From an uncultured Lachnospiraceae bacterium (GTDB lineage Bacteria; Bacillota; Clostridia; Lachnospirales; Lachnospiraceae): a stretch of 9,150 nucleotides of DNA. Below are positions 1-6,033 of the stretch, piece by piece. The translations under genes and the position numbers were made by a program. Below the pieces are notes generated by a model. That model saw only the letters and a program-made list of their open reading frames with translations, made no database searches and had not been told where the DNA came from. Position 1 is the stretch's first letter. Every line of letters starts with the position of its first letter. The DNA is taken from the NCBI GenBank assembly GCA_910579285.1, contig CAJTTT010000056.1, positions 1-9,150 of the forward strand, written 5' to 3'.

Positions 1-17
1 CTGTTCGACAAAATGTG

Positions 18-44
18 ACAAATTTTTTGGCAATGCATAATATA
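18..44 (+). promoter_or_regulatory. Candidate mother-cell sporulation promoter (sigma-K/sigma-E-like)
   Basis: The -10 element CATAATATA (36-44) matches the CATA-NNN-TA consensus of sigma-K/sigma-E promoters exactly. An ACA (18-20) lies 15 bases upstream, where the short sigma-K -35 element is expected. Transcription would start about 10 bases after the -10, giving a leader of roughly 40 bases before the ATG at 95. Late mother-cell expression would fit the spore-surface protein encoded downstream. The match is short and the region is AT-rich, so chance agreement is possible. Confidence 0.45.
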
Positions 45-94
45 TTTAATGAAAAAGGTATTTTTCAATATATTTTTCAAAAGGAAGTGTTTAT

Positions 95-1375
95 ATGAAT
101 CAAAACTATTCATGTGACTGCTGTCAGAATCAAGATCAACCTTCGTGCCTCCGTGGTCCTATGGGGCCGAAAGGCGATCAGGGACCGGCAGGTCCTCAAG
201 GCATCAAAGGGGATATCGGCTGTCCCGGCCCTAAGGGAGACAGAGGAGAACAGGGGCCCATTGGCCCACAGGGTATTCCGGGCGTTCCCGGTGCAAGGGG
301 GCCAAGAGGAGATACGGGCCCGGTAGGACCTACTGGGAATACAGGTCCGAGAGGCTGCGATGGCCCGAGAGGCTATGCAGGCCCTCAGGGTATTCAAGGT
401 ATTCAGGGAGTTCGCGGGGACATGGGTCCGAAAGGAGACCCCGGCTGTGAAGGTCCGAAAGGTGACAGAGGTCCTGAGGGCCCCGCCGGTCCTATGGGGC
501 CTGCCGGCCCGCCAGGACCTCAGGGAGATGCCGGCCCCCAGGGGCCTAGAGGGATTCCGGGGCCCACAGGTCCCACTGGCCCCATAGGAGTCATGGGGCC
601 GCAGGGCGCAACTGGGCCGCAGGGCATTCAGGGTGAAGCGGGTCCGATTGGAGCGCAGGGACCTAAAGGATGTCAGGGAGATGAAGGCCCAATCGGAGCA
701 ACCGGGGCCACGGGCCCAGCCGGAGCTGACGGAGCAACCGGGGCTACGGGCCCAGCCGGAGCTGACGGAGCAACCGGGGCCACGGGCCCAACCGGGGCAA
801 CTGGAGCAACCGGGGCTACAGGACCTACTGGAGCCACAGGACCTGCAGGTATAGCATCAGGAGAAAAAATGATCCTCTTTAATGGCGTAAATCCAATTTT
901 AATGACAACGCTTGAGGATGGCAGCCCAGGCTTTTCGGGCCTTGTCGGTTTTGGCACTAGCGGACAGGGACCTTCGCCGTTAACCTCTACGATGAACGTG
1001 GAAGGTATGGGAGGATATGGCAGCAATTTTTATTTTACGGTTCCTTTCACAATAGAGATCAACAGCCTGATTGCTTTTTTCGTCACCAATCGCTTGTCCT
1101 CGCAGACTTCCCCTACTGTCACGATAAGCGCACAATTATACGAAGCCAAGGAAGAGAGCGATATATTTTCAGCTATTGAAGAAACGCTGGTTACCCTGAC
1201 GCCTTCCGTTACTGAGGCAACGCCTGTTGGGACTATGCTGAGAGGCGAGATTCAGACGAAAAGACTGGTAGAAAAGAACACAAGACTGATGCTGGTATTT
1301 TTTACAACGGCAAATGGCCCAGAGCAGGTCGACGCATTTTTGGGATCTGCAAGAGCCAGCCTGGTTTACACATGA
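95..1375 (+). CDS. Collagen-like spore-surface protein with BclB-type C-terminal domain
   Basis: This 426-residue protein is probably a filament or glycoprotein of the spore outer layer. Residues 1-20 form a short cysteine-rich head (C7, C9, C10, C18) with no recognisable signal peptide, as expected for a protein assembled from the mother cell. Residues 21-251 are 77 uninterrupted Gly-X-Y triplets. The first part is rich in charged GPKGD/GDR triplets, and the end is rich in GAT/GPT triplets of the kind glycosylated in exosporium BclA proteins. Residues 252-426 form a beta-rich trimerisation-type domain. Its landmarks (GLVGFGTSG, TVTISAQLYEA, TLTPSV, RLMLVFF, and an end in SARASLVYT) resemble the BclB C-terminal family; this was recognised by eye, not by search. 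The start is supported by AGGAAG at 82-87, seven bases before the ATG. The gene stands alone between its own promoter and a terminator hairpin. Four cysteines lie inside the collagen tract (43, 88, 118, 193), which is unusual. Confidence 0.9.
   Translation: MNQNYSCDCCQNQDQPSCLRGPMGPKGDQGPAGPQGIKGDIGCPGPKGDRGEQGPIGPQGIPGVPGARGPRGDTGPVGPTGNTGPRGCDGPRGYAGPQGIQGIQGVRGDMGPKGDPGCEGPKGDRGPEGPAGPMGPAGPPGPQGDAGPQGPRGIPGPTGPTGPIGVMGPQGATGPQGIQGEAGPIGAQGPKGCQGDEGPIGATGATGPAGADGATGATGPAGADGATGATGPTGATGATGATGPTGATGPAGIASGEKMILFNGVNPILMTTLEDGSPGFSGLVGFGTSGQGPSPLTSTMNVEGMGGYGSNFYFTVPFTIEINSLIAFFVTNRLSSQTSPTVTISAQLYEAKEESDIFSAIEETLVTLTPSVTEATPVGTMLRGEIQTKRLVEKNTRLMLVFFTTANGPEQVDAFLGSARASLVYT
695..802 (+). 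repeat. 36-bp tandem repeat inside the collagen tract
   Basis: Two copies (695-730 and 731-766) differ by one base (C/T), and a third, more diverged copy follows at 767-802. Each unit encodes four triplets of the form GAT GAT GPA GAD; the third copy reads GAT GAT GPT GAT. The near identity at DNA level points to recent slippage or unequal exchange. The number of triplets is therefore likely to vary between strains, as in other bacterial collagen-like genes. Confidence 0.85.
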
Positions 1376-1411
1376 TCTTTTCGGATAAAACGCGACACAA
1401 GCCATATTGAG

Positions 1412-1454
1412 TATCCCGGAGGCTGCGGGCAACCGAACCTCCGGGATATCTTAT
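1412..1454. terminator. Hairpin between convergent genes, probable shared terminator
   Basis: A perfect 11-bp stem pairs 1412-1422 (TATCCCGGAGG) with 1438-1448 around a 15-base loop. It begins 36 bases after the stop of the collagen-like gene and ends 10 bases past the stop of the oppositely oriented CBM9-like gene. On the plus strand it is followed by a modest T-rich stretch (TCTTATGTGTTT). There is no good T run on the minus side, so it is better supported for the collagen-like gene. Confidence 0.65.
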
Positions 1455-1458
1455 GTGT

Positions 1459-2073
1459 TTATGTAAGTGGAAGAATCTGCGCCTGTGCAAAATACGCGGG
1501 AAGATGGAAATTCGGTTCAGGTACGGGAATGGGAGCAAAGCTGGCAAAATGTGTCTGCCCTTCGCTCTCTTTAATTTTATAAAAATTGCAGGTGAACGTG
1601 CTGCCGGCTCTTGGTGTGAGACCGGGATAAACGGCGGCAATCACGGACAGGGGAAGGGTCAGCCGGATGCGCCAGGACTGTTCGTCAATCTGGGCCCGGC
1701 AGAGAACATCCTTGCGAAGTTCTTCTGATAAAGGGATCCGATTCTGGCGGCTTTCTCCGTAACAGGCCAGCATAGCTCCATTTGCGTTCATTTCGAAGTT
1801 TAAATAGCAGGGATCTGGCTGATCGGGGGTAAAGCAGAAAAAAGCTTCCAGGGCGGAGTCCAGGTAGACTGGATCATTGGCGTTCTGGTATGTGCGGCAG
1901 GGATCGGTTTCCTGACATTCCATCTCAAGCAGAAAACCGCTTCCGGGTATATAGCCAAGGTGCCCGGTGGTGACTGGACGGTAGCTGCCTCCCCAGTTAA
2001 ACTGATTCACCGAAAAGGCAGGGCAGGCCGACAAATATTCTGACGATTTTATGGAAAATACATCATATTTCAT
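1459..2073 (-). CDS. CBM9-like carbohydrate-binding protein, cytoplasmic
   Basis: This 204-residue protein resembles the stand-alone 'carbohydrate-binding family 9-like' proteins common in Clostridia. Supporting features are an early FNWGG segment with an aromatic candidate ligand contact (W27), a central YLNFEMNANG strand pair, and a C-terminal block with NFYK (163-166), HF (175-176) and NFHLP (188-192) typical of this fold. The length is normal for the family. There is no signal peptide, transmembrane segment or attached catalytic domain, so it is not an ordinary extracellular cellulosomal module and its cellular role is unclear. The start ATG at 2071-2073 is preceded by AAAAGGAGAG (2081-2090 on the opposite strand), seven bases away. 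It is divergent from the nucleotidyltransferase gene, with a 220-base gap. A link to sugar metabolism is inferred from the neighbourhood only. Confidence 0.75.
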   Translation of the reverse strand: MKYDVFSIKSSEYLSACPAFSVNQFNWGGSYRPVTTGHLGYIPGSGFLLEMECQETDPCRTYQNANDPVYLDSALEAFFCFTPDQPDPCYLNFEMNANGAMLACYGESRQNRIPLSEELRKDVLCRAQIDEQSWRIRLTLPLSVIAAVYPGLTPRAGSTFTCNFYKIKESEGQTHFASFAPIPVPEPNFHLPAYFAQAQILPLT

Positions 2074-2293
2074 AATAAATCTCTCCTTTTTTAAAATTGT
2101 AAATATATCTTAACAAAGGGCAGTTGAAAATACAAGGGGCAGATCGGATGTGGGACGAACGCCTTGTGAGATAAAAAAAAGGGCCGATTGTGCTATTGTA
2201 GATCCTGGGAAAGCCATATATACTTAAAATACGAGTATCAGCAGTAAATGGTTGAAGGGACAGTGAAATTTCAAACAGGAGGGCAGGATCGTT
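2074..2293. other. Divergent intergenic region between CBM9-like and nucleotidyltransferase genes
   Basis: These 220 bases must hold the promoters of both divergent genes. I see ribosome binding sites at each end: AAAAGGAGAG on the minus strand at 2081-2090 and AGGAGGG on the plus strand at 2277-2283. I found no promoter with a convincing pair of -35 and -10 boxes, no strong hairpin and no small gene. Confidence 0.5.
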
Positions 2294-3214
2294 ATGAAGA
2301 AACCAATTCTCATTATTATGGCGGCGGGTATGGGAAGCCGCTACGGTGGTTTGAAGCAGATTGACCCGGTGGATGAGCAGGGGCATATCATTATGGACTT
2401 TTCCATATATGATGCAGTGAAAGCAGGATTTGAAAAAGTCATATTTATTATCAAAAAAGAACTGGAGCAGGATTTTAAGGAGAAAATCGGAAACCGCATG
2501 GAGAAGCGGATTGCGGTGGAATATGTCTATCAGGATATCGCCAATCTGCCAGATGGCTTTGAGGTGCCGGAGGGCAGGGTAAAACCGTGGGGAACGGCAC
2601 ATGCGGTTCTGTCATGCCTGTCGGCAGTGGACGGTCCTTTTGCAGTGATCAACGCGGATGATTATTATGGACAGCAGGCATTCCAGATGATTTATGATTT
2701 CCTGGTGAGCCATGACGATACGGATAAGCTGCAGTATACAATGGTCGGATACCTGTTAAAGAACACGATGACAGAGAACGGCCATGTGGCGCGCGGTGTC
2801 TGCCAGATGGATGGGGAAGGAAAGCTGACAGAGATCACAGAGCGGGTCCGCATTGAGAACCATGAGGGCGGCATGGCCTACACGGAGGACGATGGGGCGA
2901 CATGGACGTTCCTCCCGGAAGATACGGTAGTGTCCATGAATATGTGGGGATTTACGAAGAGCATGATGGTGGAGATTCAGAACAGATTTGCTGATTTTCT
3001 GAACAGAAACCTGGAAAAGAATCCGTTGAAATGTGAATATTTTCTTCCGTTTGTCGTGGATGAACTGATTCAGGAGAAAAAGGCGGAGGTAACTGTCCTG
3101 CAGTCCAAAGACCGCTGGTACGGCGTCACCTACAAGGAAGATAAGCCGACAGTCGTGAAGGCAATCCAGGCGCTGAAGGATCAAGGGCTGTATCCGCAGA
3201 ATCTCTGGGATTGA
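2294..3214 (+). CDS. Sugar-phosphate nucleotidyltransferase family protein
   Basis: This 306-residue protein belongs to the NTP-transferase (GT-A-like) superfamily, which joins a nucleoside triphosphate to a sugar 1-phosphate and releases pyrophosphate. The N-terminal signature AAGMGSRYGGLKQ (10-22) is the nucleotide-binding loop. KPWGTAHA (97-104) matches the usual substrate-side motif, and NADDYYG (120-126) carries the metal-binding aspartate. A WYGVTYKED segment lies near the C terminus. The protein is soluble and full length. The start is supported by AGGAGGG at 2277-2283, ten bases before the ATG. Which sugar and nucleotide it uses cannot be read from the motifs. With a NahK-like kinase nearby, a role making UDP-GlcNAc or UDP-GalNAc from the 1-phosphate is a reasonable inference. 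It ends eight bases before the convergent regulator gene, with no separate terminator visible. Confidence 0.8.
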   Translation: MKKPILIIMAAGMGSRYGGLKQIDPVDEQGHIIMDFSIYDAVKAGFEKVIFIIKKELEQDFKEKIGNRMEKRIAVEYVYQDIANLPDGFEVPEGRVKPWGTAHAVLSCLSAVDGPFAVINADDYYGQQAFQMIYDFLVSHDDTDKLQYTMVGYLLKNTMTENGHVARGVCQMDGEGKLTEITERVRIENHEGGMAYTEDDGATWTFLPEDTVVSMNMWGFTKSMMVEIQNRFADFLNRNLEKNPLKCEYFLPFVVDELIQEKKAEVTVLQSKDRWYGVTYKEDKPTVVKAIQALKDQGLYPQNLWD

Positions 3215-3222
3215 GCATTGCT

Positions 3223-4128
3223 TTAGCCGGTATGGTCGGACAGCGCTTTGATGGAGGATGCATATTCGGAGGGAGTCATTCCCGTAATTTTTTTAAACTG
3301 CCTCGAAAAATAGTGGACGGAAGAAAAGCCGATCGCATCCGCAATCTGGGTGAAGTTATACTGGTCTTCCCGGATCATCTGTTTGGCCAGATCTATTTTC
3401 ATCCTTGAAAAATACTCGATTGTGCCATAGCCGCTCCTGCTTCGGAACAGTTTCTGGAGCTGGGAGCGTCCTATGGAGTTGCTTTTGCAGAGCTGCTCAA
3501 TGGTCAGCGTTTCACAGATGTGGGCTTCCATGTATTCCTCTATCTGCGCAAAGAGAGCGCCGTCTGCTTTCTGTTTCATGGATTTAACATGGGCGGTGCT
3601 GACAGCCGGCAGGGTGCGGACCATGTTGCGGCGGATCAACTGAATAAGAAGCTGCTCCAGATAAAGCCGTATCAACTGCTCTCCGGCAAACTGTGGATTT
3701 TCATTCCGCACCAGCTCTTCCTGATAGGGGTCATCCATACGTCCTGCAAAGGCGTGTCTGGCCTCCTGAATGATCTGTGCCAGAAGAAGCCGCTCCGCCT
3801 CATTGACCTGAAGGACTTTTCCGTTGAAGAAAGAGATGGCGGGGGATGTACAGGCAAAGGACATGACGACAAGGTTAGGCGCGATCAGACCGTTGGAGTT
3901 GACATCGTGAAATTCATTGGGTTTGTGGAAGATGATATCTCCCTTTTTTAAGTTGTGAAACTTTTCACCGGCATAGACATTCACTTCGCCTTTATCGACA
4001 CATAAAAATTCCCAGAAATCGTGGGATTCTCCCGGAAAAGAAAAATCACACATATATTCAAAATAGTGGATGGAATAGATCTCCTGTATGGTCAGAACAT
4101 CTTGAAGCGGAACGCTTTTATAGCTCAT
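3223..4128 (-). CDS. AraC-family transcriptional regulator with cupin sensor domain
   Basis: This 301-residue protein has the classic AraC/XylS layout. An N-terminal cupin-like ligand pocket (about 30-80) contains HDFWEFLCVDKGEVNVY and the KKGDIIFHKPNEFHDV strand. A linker follows, then two C-terminal helix-turn-helix motifs (about 195-295). The second is well preserved (QIADAIGFSSVHYFSRQFKK, followed by TGMTPSEY). Family members of this shape usually bind a sugar and activate an adjacent catabolic or uptake operon. Here the gene is divergent from the sugar ABC importer, which strongly suggests that operon as its target. The ATG at 4126-4128 follows AAAGGA on the minus strand by about ten bases. 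The start before MSYKSV is the natural one. Regulation of the nucleotidyltransferase gene on the other side is also possible but not shown. Confidence 0.93.
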   Translation of the reverse strand: MSYKSVPLQDVLTIQEIYSIHYFEYMCDFSFPGESHDFWEFLCVDKGEVNVYAGEKFHNLKKGDIIFHKPNEFHDVNSNGLIAPNLVVMSFACTSPAISFFNGKVLQVNEAERLLLAQIIQEARHAFAGRMDDPYQEELVRNENPQFAGEQLIRLYLEQLLIQLIRRNMVRTLPAVSTAHVKSMKQKADGALFAQIEEYMEAHICETLTIEQLCKSNSIGRSQLQKLFRSRSGYGTIEYFSRMKIDLAKQMIREDQYNFTQIADAIGFSSVHYFSRQFKKITGMTPSEYASSIKALSDHTG

Positions 4129-4191
4129 AATGGATCTGTCCTTTCAAAAAATAAAGCGGATAGTGCAAATAATGTGTCCTATAATGAACCT

Positions 4192-4220
4192 ATTATAATG
4201 CAAATGTGCAAAAATAGTAA
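4192..4220 (-). promoter_or_regulatory. Weak candidate promoter of the AraC regulator
   Basis: On the minus strand a perfect -10 box TATAAT (4192-4197) lies about 65 bases before the start codon. The matching -35 position (4215-4220, TTACTA) is poor. Two TGCAAA words overlap the spacer, so autoregulation is conceivable. Confidence 0.35.
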
Positions 4221-4422
4221 ATAGGAAATTTGGACATTTGCTGGATGTTTTACATAAAATACAATAACAAAAAGAGAAAGAACGAAAAAATTGTTCAATA
4301 TTACGAAAGAAAAAGGGGAAGCAATGTAAAATATATACGATAGAGAATATGGAAATACGAATGAAATATATAAAATATACAATGATGGATCCGATAATGC
4401 AAAAATGACAATAAAAAAGACA

Positions 4423-4451
4423 AAGACATCGGGCGGGTGAATCCCTATAAT
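4423..4451 (+). promoter_or_regulatory. Candidate sigma-A promoter of the sugar importer operon
   Basis: A perfect -10 box TATAAT (4446-4451) is preceded, after a 17-base spacer, by AAGACA (4423-4428), a weak -35 sharing GACA with the consensus. This would place transcription start near 4458 and give a leader of about 75 bases. A weak -35 is typical of activator-dependent promoters. The ATAATGCAAA motif at 4394-4403 lies about 20 bases upstream of the -35, a fitting position for AraC-type activation. Confidence 0.6.
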
Positions 4452-4533
4452 AGAGGCAACAATCAATAAATGCAGGCATACAAAACGAAAAACGCGTATC
4501 CTGCAGCTACTATTTTCAGTGGGAGGAAAAAGT

Positions 4534-5856
4534 ATGAAGAAAAAAGTGTTAAGTACGCTTCTGTGCGCAGCTATGGCGGCGACAATGATGACAGGTTGTG
4601 GTGGTGGTGATACAGCGCCTGCAGCAGATGCGCCTGCGGCAGATGCACCTGCGGCGGAAGCGCCTGCGGATGACGCACCAGCAGCGGAGGCAACTGGCGA
4701 CACGCTCGTGTACTGGTCTATGTGGGATGCGGCAGAACCGCAGGCACAGGCAATTTCGAAGTCGATCGAAGCGTTCACGGCAGAGACAGGGATTGCGGTG
4801 GATGTACAGTTTAAGGGTCGTACCGGTATCCGTGAAGGGTTACAGCCGGCGCTGGATGCAGGAACGAACATTGATCTGTTTGATGAAGATATCGACCGTG
4901 TAAACACAACATGGGGCAGCTATCTTCTGGATCTGGAAGAGCTGGCTAAGGCAAACGATTATGAGGCAACCGCGAATGCAGGATTGATGGCTGCATGCCG
5001 CGAGGTTGGTGGTGGAACCTTAAAGTCCATCCCTTATCAGCCCAACGTATTTGCATATTTCTATAACATTGAGATTTTTGAGGCGGCAGGAGTTACCGCG
5101 GTTCCTACGACCTGGGCGGAGTTCCTGGATACCTGTCAGAAGATCAAGGATGCGGGCTACACGCCGATCACAAACGACAACGCATACATTGCCAGCATGT
5201 TTGGCTATCACATGAGCCGCCTGGTAGGCGAGCCGACAACGGAAGAGATCGTCAAGAACGGTGAATGGGATCACGAAGCTGTGTTAAAGACAGCGCAGGC
5301 GTATGAAGAGCTGGCGAGCAAGGGCTACTTCTCCGAGACAATCGAGAGTAACCAGTGGCCGGCAGGACAGAATACAGAGCTTGCAATGGGTACAGCGGCA
5401 ATGTATCTGAACGGATCCTGGCTTCCTAACGAAGTAAAGGACATCGCTGGCGAAGATTTCAAGTGGGGGTGCTTCAGCTATCCCGCAGTAGATGGCGGCG
5501 TTGACGGAACAGAGGCTTCCAACTATGGCGCACAGGTATTTGCGATCAACGCGAAATCCTCAAAGCCGGATCAGGCATTCCAGCTGATCACTTATCTGAC
5601 CAAGGGTGAGGCGGACGCTCTCCTCTCTGAGATGTCCGTAGGTATCCCGGCAGATTCCAACAATGCAGAGTGGCCTGCGCTTCTGACCAACGTGAAGCCG
5701 GTTATGGACAGTCTGACCACACGGTATCCTTGGGGAGCAGGCGCGGAAGCGAACGCGGATATGACTCCGATCATTGTTGAGAACTTCACAAAACTCTGCG
5801 GCGGCTCTCTGGATGCACAGGGCTTTGTGGACGCACTGAAAGCTGCAGGCAACTAA
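4534..5856 (+). CDS. Sugar ABC transporter substrate-binding lipoprotein (CUT1 type)
   Basis: This extracellular sugar receptor feeds the two permeases downstream. I place the start at the ATG at 4534 (440 residues), with GGGAGG at 4521-4526 seven bases upstream; a GTG at 4519 in the same frame overlaps that site and is rejected. Residues 1-22 form a lipoprotein signal: a lysine-rich start, a hydrophobic stretch and a lipobox ending in Cys22 (MMTGC). Residues 23-56 are a flexible linker built of APAAD/APAAE repeats. The family 1 solute-binding fold follows from about residue 57, beginning LVYWSMWDAAEP and containing YQPNVFAYFYN, the hinge-region NGSWLP and a late aromatic RYPWGAG. The length is normal for family 1 binding proteins. 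The ligand is not identifiable by eye. The neighbouring NahK-like kinase favours an amino-sugar-containing glycan, but that is inference. Confidence 0.93.
   Translation: MKKKVLSTLLCAAMAATMMTGCGGGDTAPAADAPAADAPAAEAPADDAPAAEATGDTLVYWSMWDAAEPQAQAISKSIEAFTAETGIAVDVQFKGRTGIREGLQPALDAGTNIDLFDEDIDRVNTTWGSYLLDLEELAKANDYEATANAGLMAACREVGGGTLKSIPYQPNVFAYFYNIEIFEAAGVTAVPTTWAEFLDTCQKIKDAGYTPITNDNAYIASMFGYHMSRLVGEPTTEEIVKNGEWDHEAVLKTAQAYEELASKGYFSETIESNQWPAGQNTELAMGTAAMYLNGSWLPNEVKDIAGEDFKWGCFSYPAVDGGVDGTEASNYGAQVFAINAKSSKPDQAFQLITYLTKGEADALLSEMSVGIPADSNNAEWPALLTNVKPVMDSLTTRYPWGAGAEANADMTPIIVENFTKLCGGSLDAQGFVDALKAAGN
4615..4692 (+). repeat. Ala-Pro-Ala-Ala-Asp/Glu linker repeat in the binding lipoprotein
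   Basis: About five imperfect copies of a 15-bp unit encode APAAD, APAAD, APAAE, APADD and APAAE just after the lipidated cysteine. They make an acidic, disordered tether between the membrane anchor and the binding domain. Such codon-level repeats are prone to length change. Confidence 0.8.
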
Positions 5857-5967
5857 ATAACTGCATCTTGACGGCTGCTGCATCGTATGTGTACAGACAG
5901 CGGAGCAAGTAATAAAACCTATCAAAAAATATAAGGATCTATACGGATAGGCATGAGTGAGTAGTAT

Positions 5968-6000
5968 GGCGGCATCGTGTTTGACGGTGCCGCCTTGTTT
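5968..6000 (+). terminator. Hairpin between binding-protein and permease genes, probable attenuating terminator
   Basis: A 10-bp GC-rich stem pairs 5968-5977 (GGCGGCATCG) with 5985-5994 (CGGTGCCGCC), including one T-G wobble. It has a seven-base loop and is followed by TTGTTT. It lies inside the 177-base gap after the binding-protein gene. Because the permeases share orientation and have no obvious promoter of their own, it probably works as a partial terminator or 3' stabiliser that keeps the receptor more abundant than the membrane components. Confidence 0.7.
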
Positions 6001-6033
6001 CAACTTACATGAAAGTGAGAGGGGGCTACTGGA

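Larger units (their letters stand above)
4129..4533. other. AT-rich divergent regulatory region between AraC regulator and importer operon
   Basis: This 405-base gap contains no credible gene; its open frames lack ribosome binding sites and have low-complexity composition. It holds the promoters of both divergent transcription units. TGCAAA occurs four times, at 4164-4169, 4199-4204, 4207-4212 and 4398-4403. Two of these sit in the longer shared word ATAATGCAAA (4195-4204 and 4394-4403). These are candidate operator half-sites for the AraC protein. The AT-rich middle (about 4260-4385) would suit DNA bending or looping. Confidence 0.5.

Noticed and set aside
110..1026. Long open frames antisense or out of frame within the collagen-like gene, at 110-397 and 673-1026 on the minus strand and several on the plus strand.
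   Set aside because: They are by-products of the GGN-rich triplet repeat, which lacks stop codons in other frames. They have no ribosome binding sites and repetitive Ala/Pro/Val or Arg/Ala composition.
2063..2602. 179-codon minus-strand open frame between the CBM9-like and nucleotidyltransferase genes.
   Set aside because: It overlaps the start of the well-supported nucleotidyltransferase gene and runs over both genes' ribosome binding sites. It has no recognisable domain.
4519..4533. Upstream GTG start adding five residues to the sugar-binding lipoprotein.
   Set aside because: The GTG overlaps the GGGAGG ribosome binding site itself, while the ATG at 4534 has ideal spacing and begins a textbook lipoprotein signal.
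4179..4907. 242-codon minus-strand open frame covering the regulator-importer gap and the start of the binding-protein gene.
   Set aside because: It is antisense to the lipoprotein signal and linker repeat. Its Ala/Gly/Ser repeats mirror the APAAD repeat, and the AT-rich part reads as hydrophobic low-complexity sequence.
5560..6003. 147-codon minus-strand open frame at the end of the binding-protein gene.
   Set aside because: It is antisense to a clear coding region and the attenuator hairpin, with no family resemblance and no ribosome binding site that I can see.
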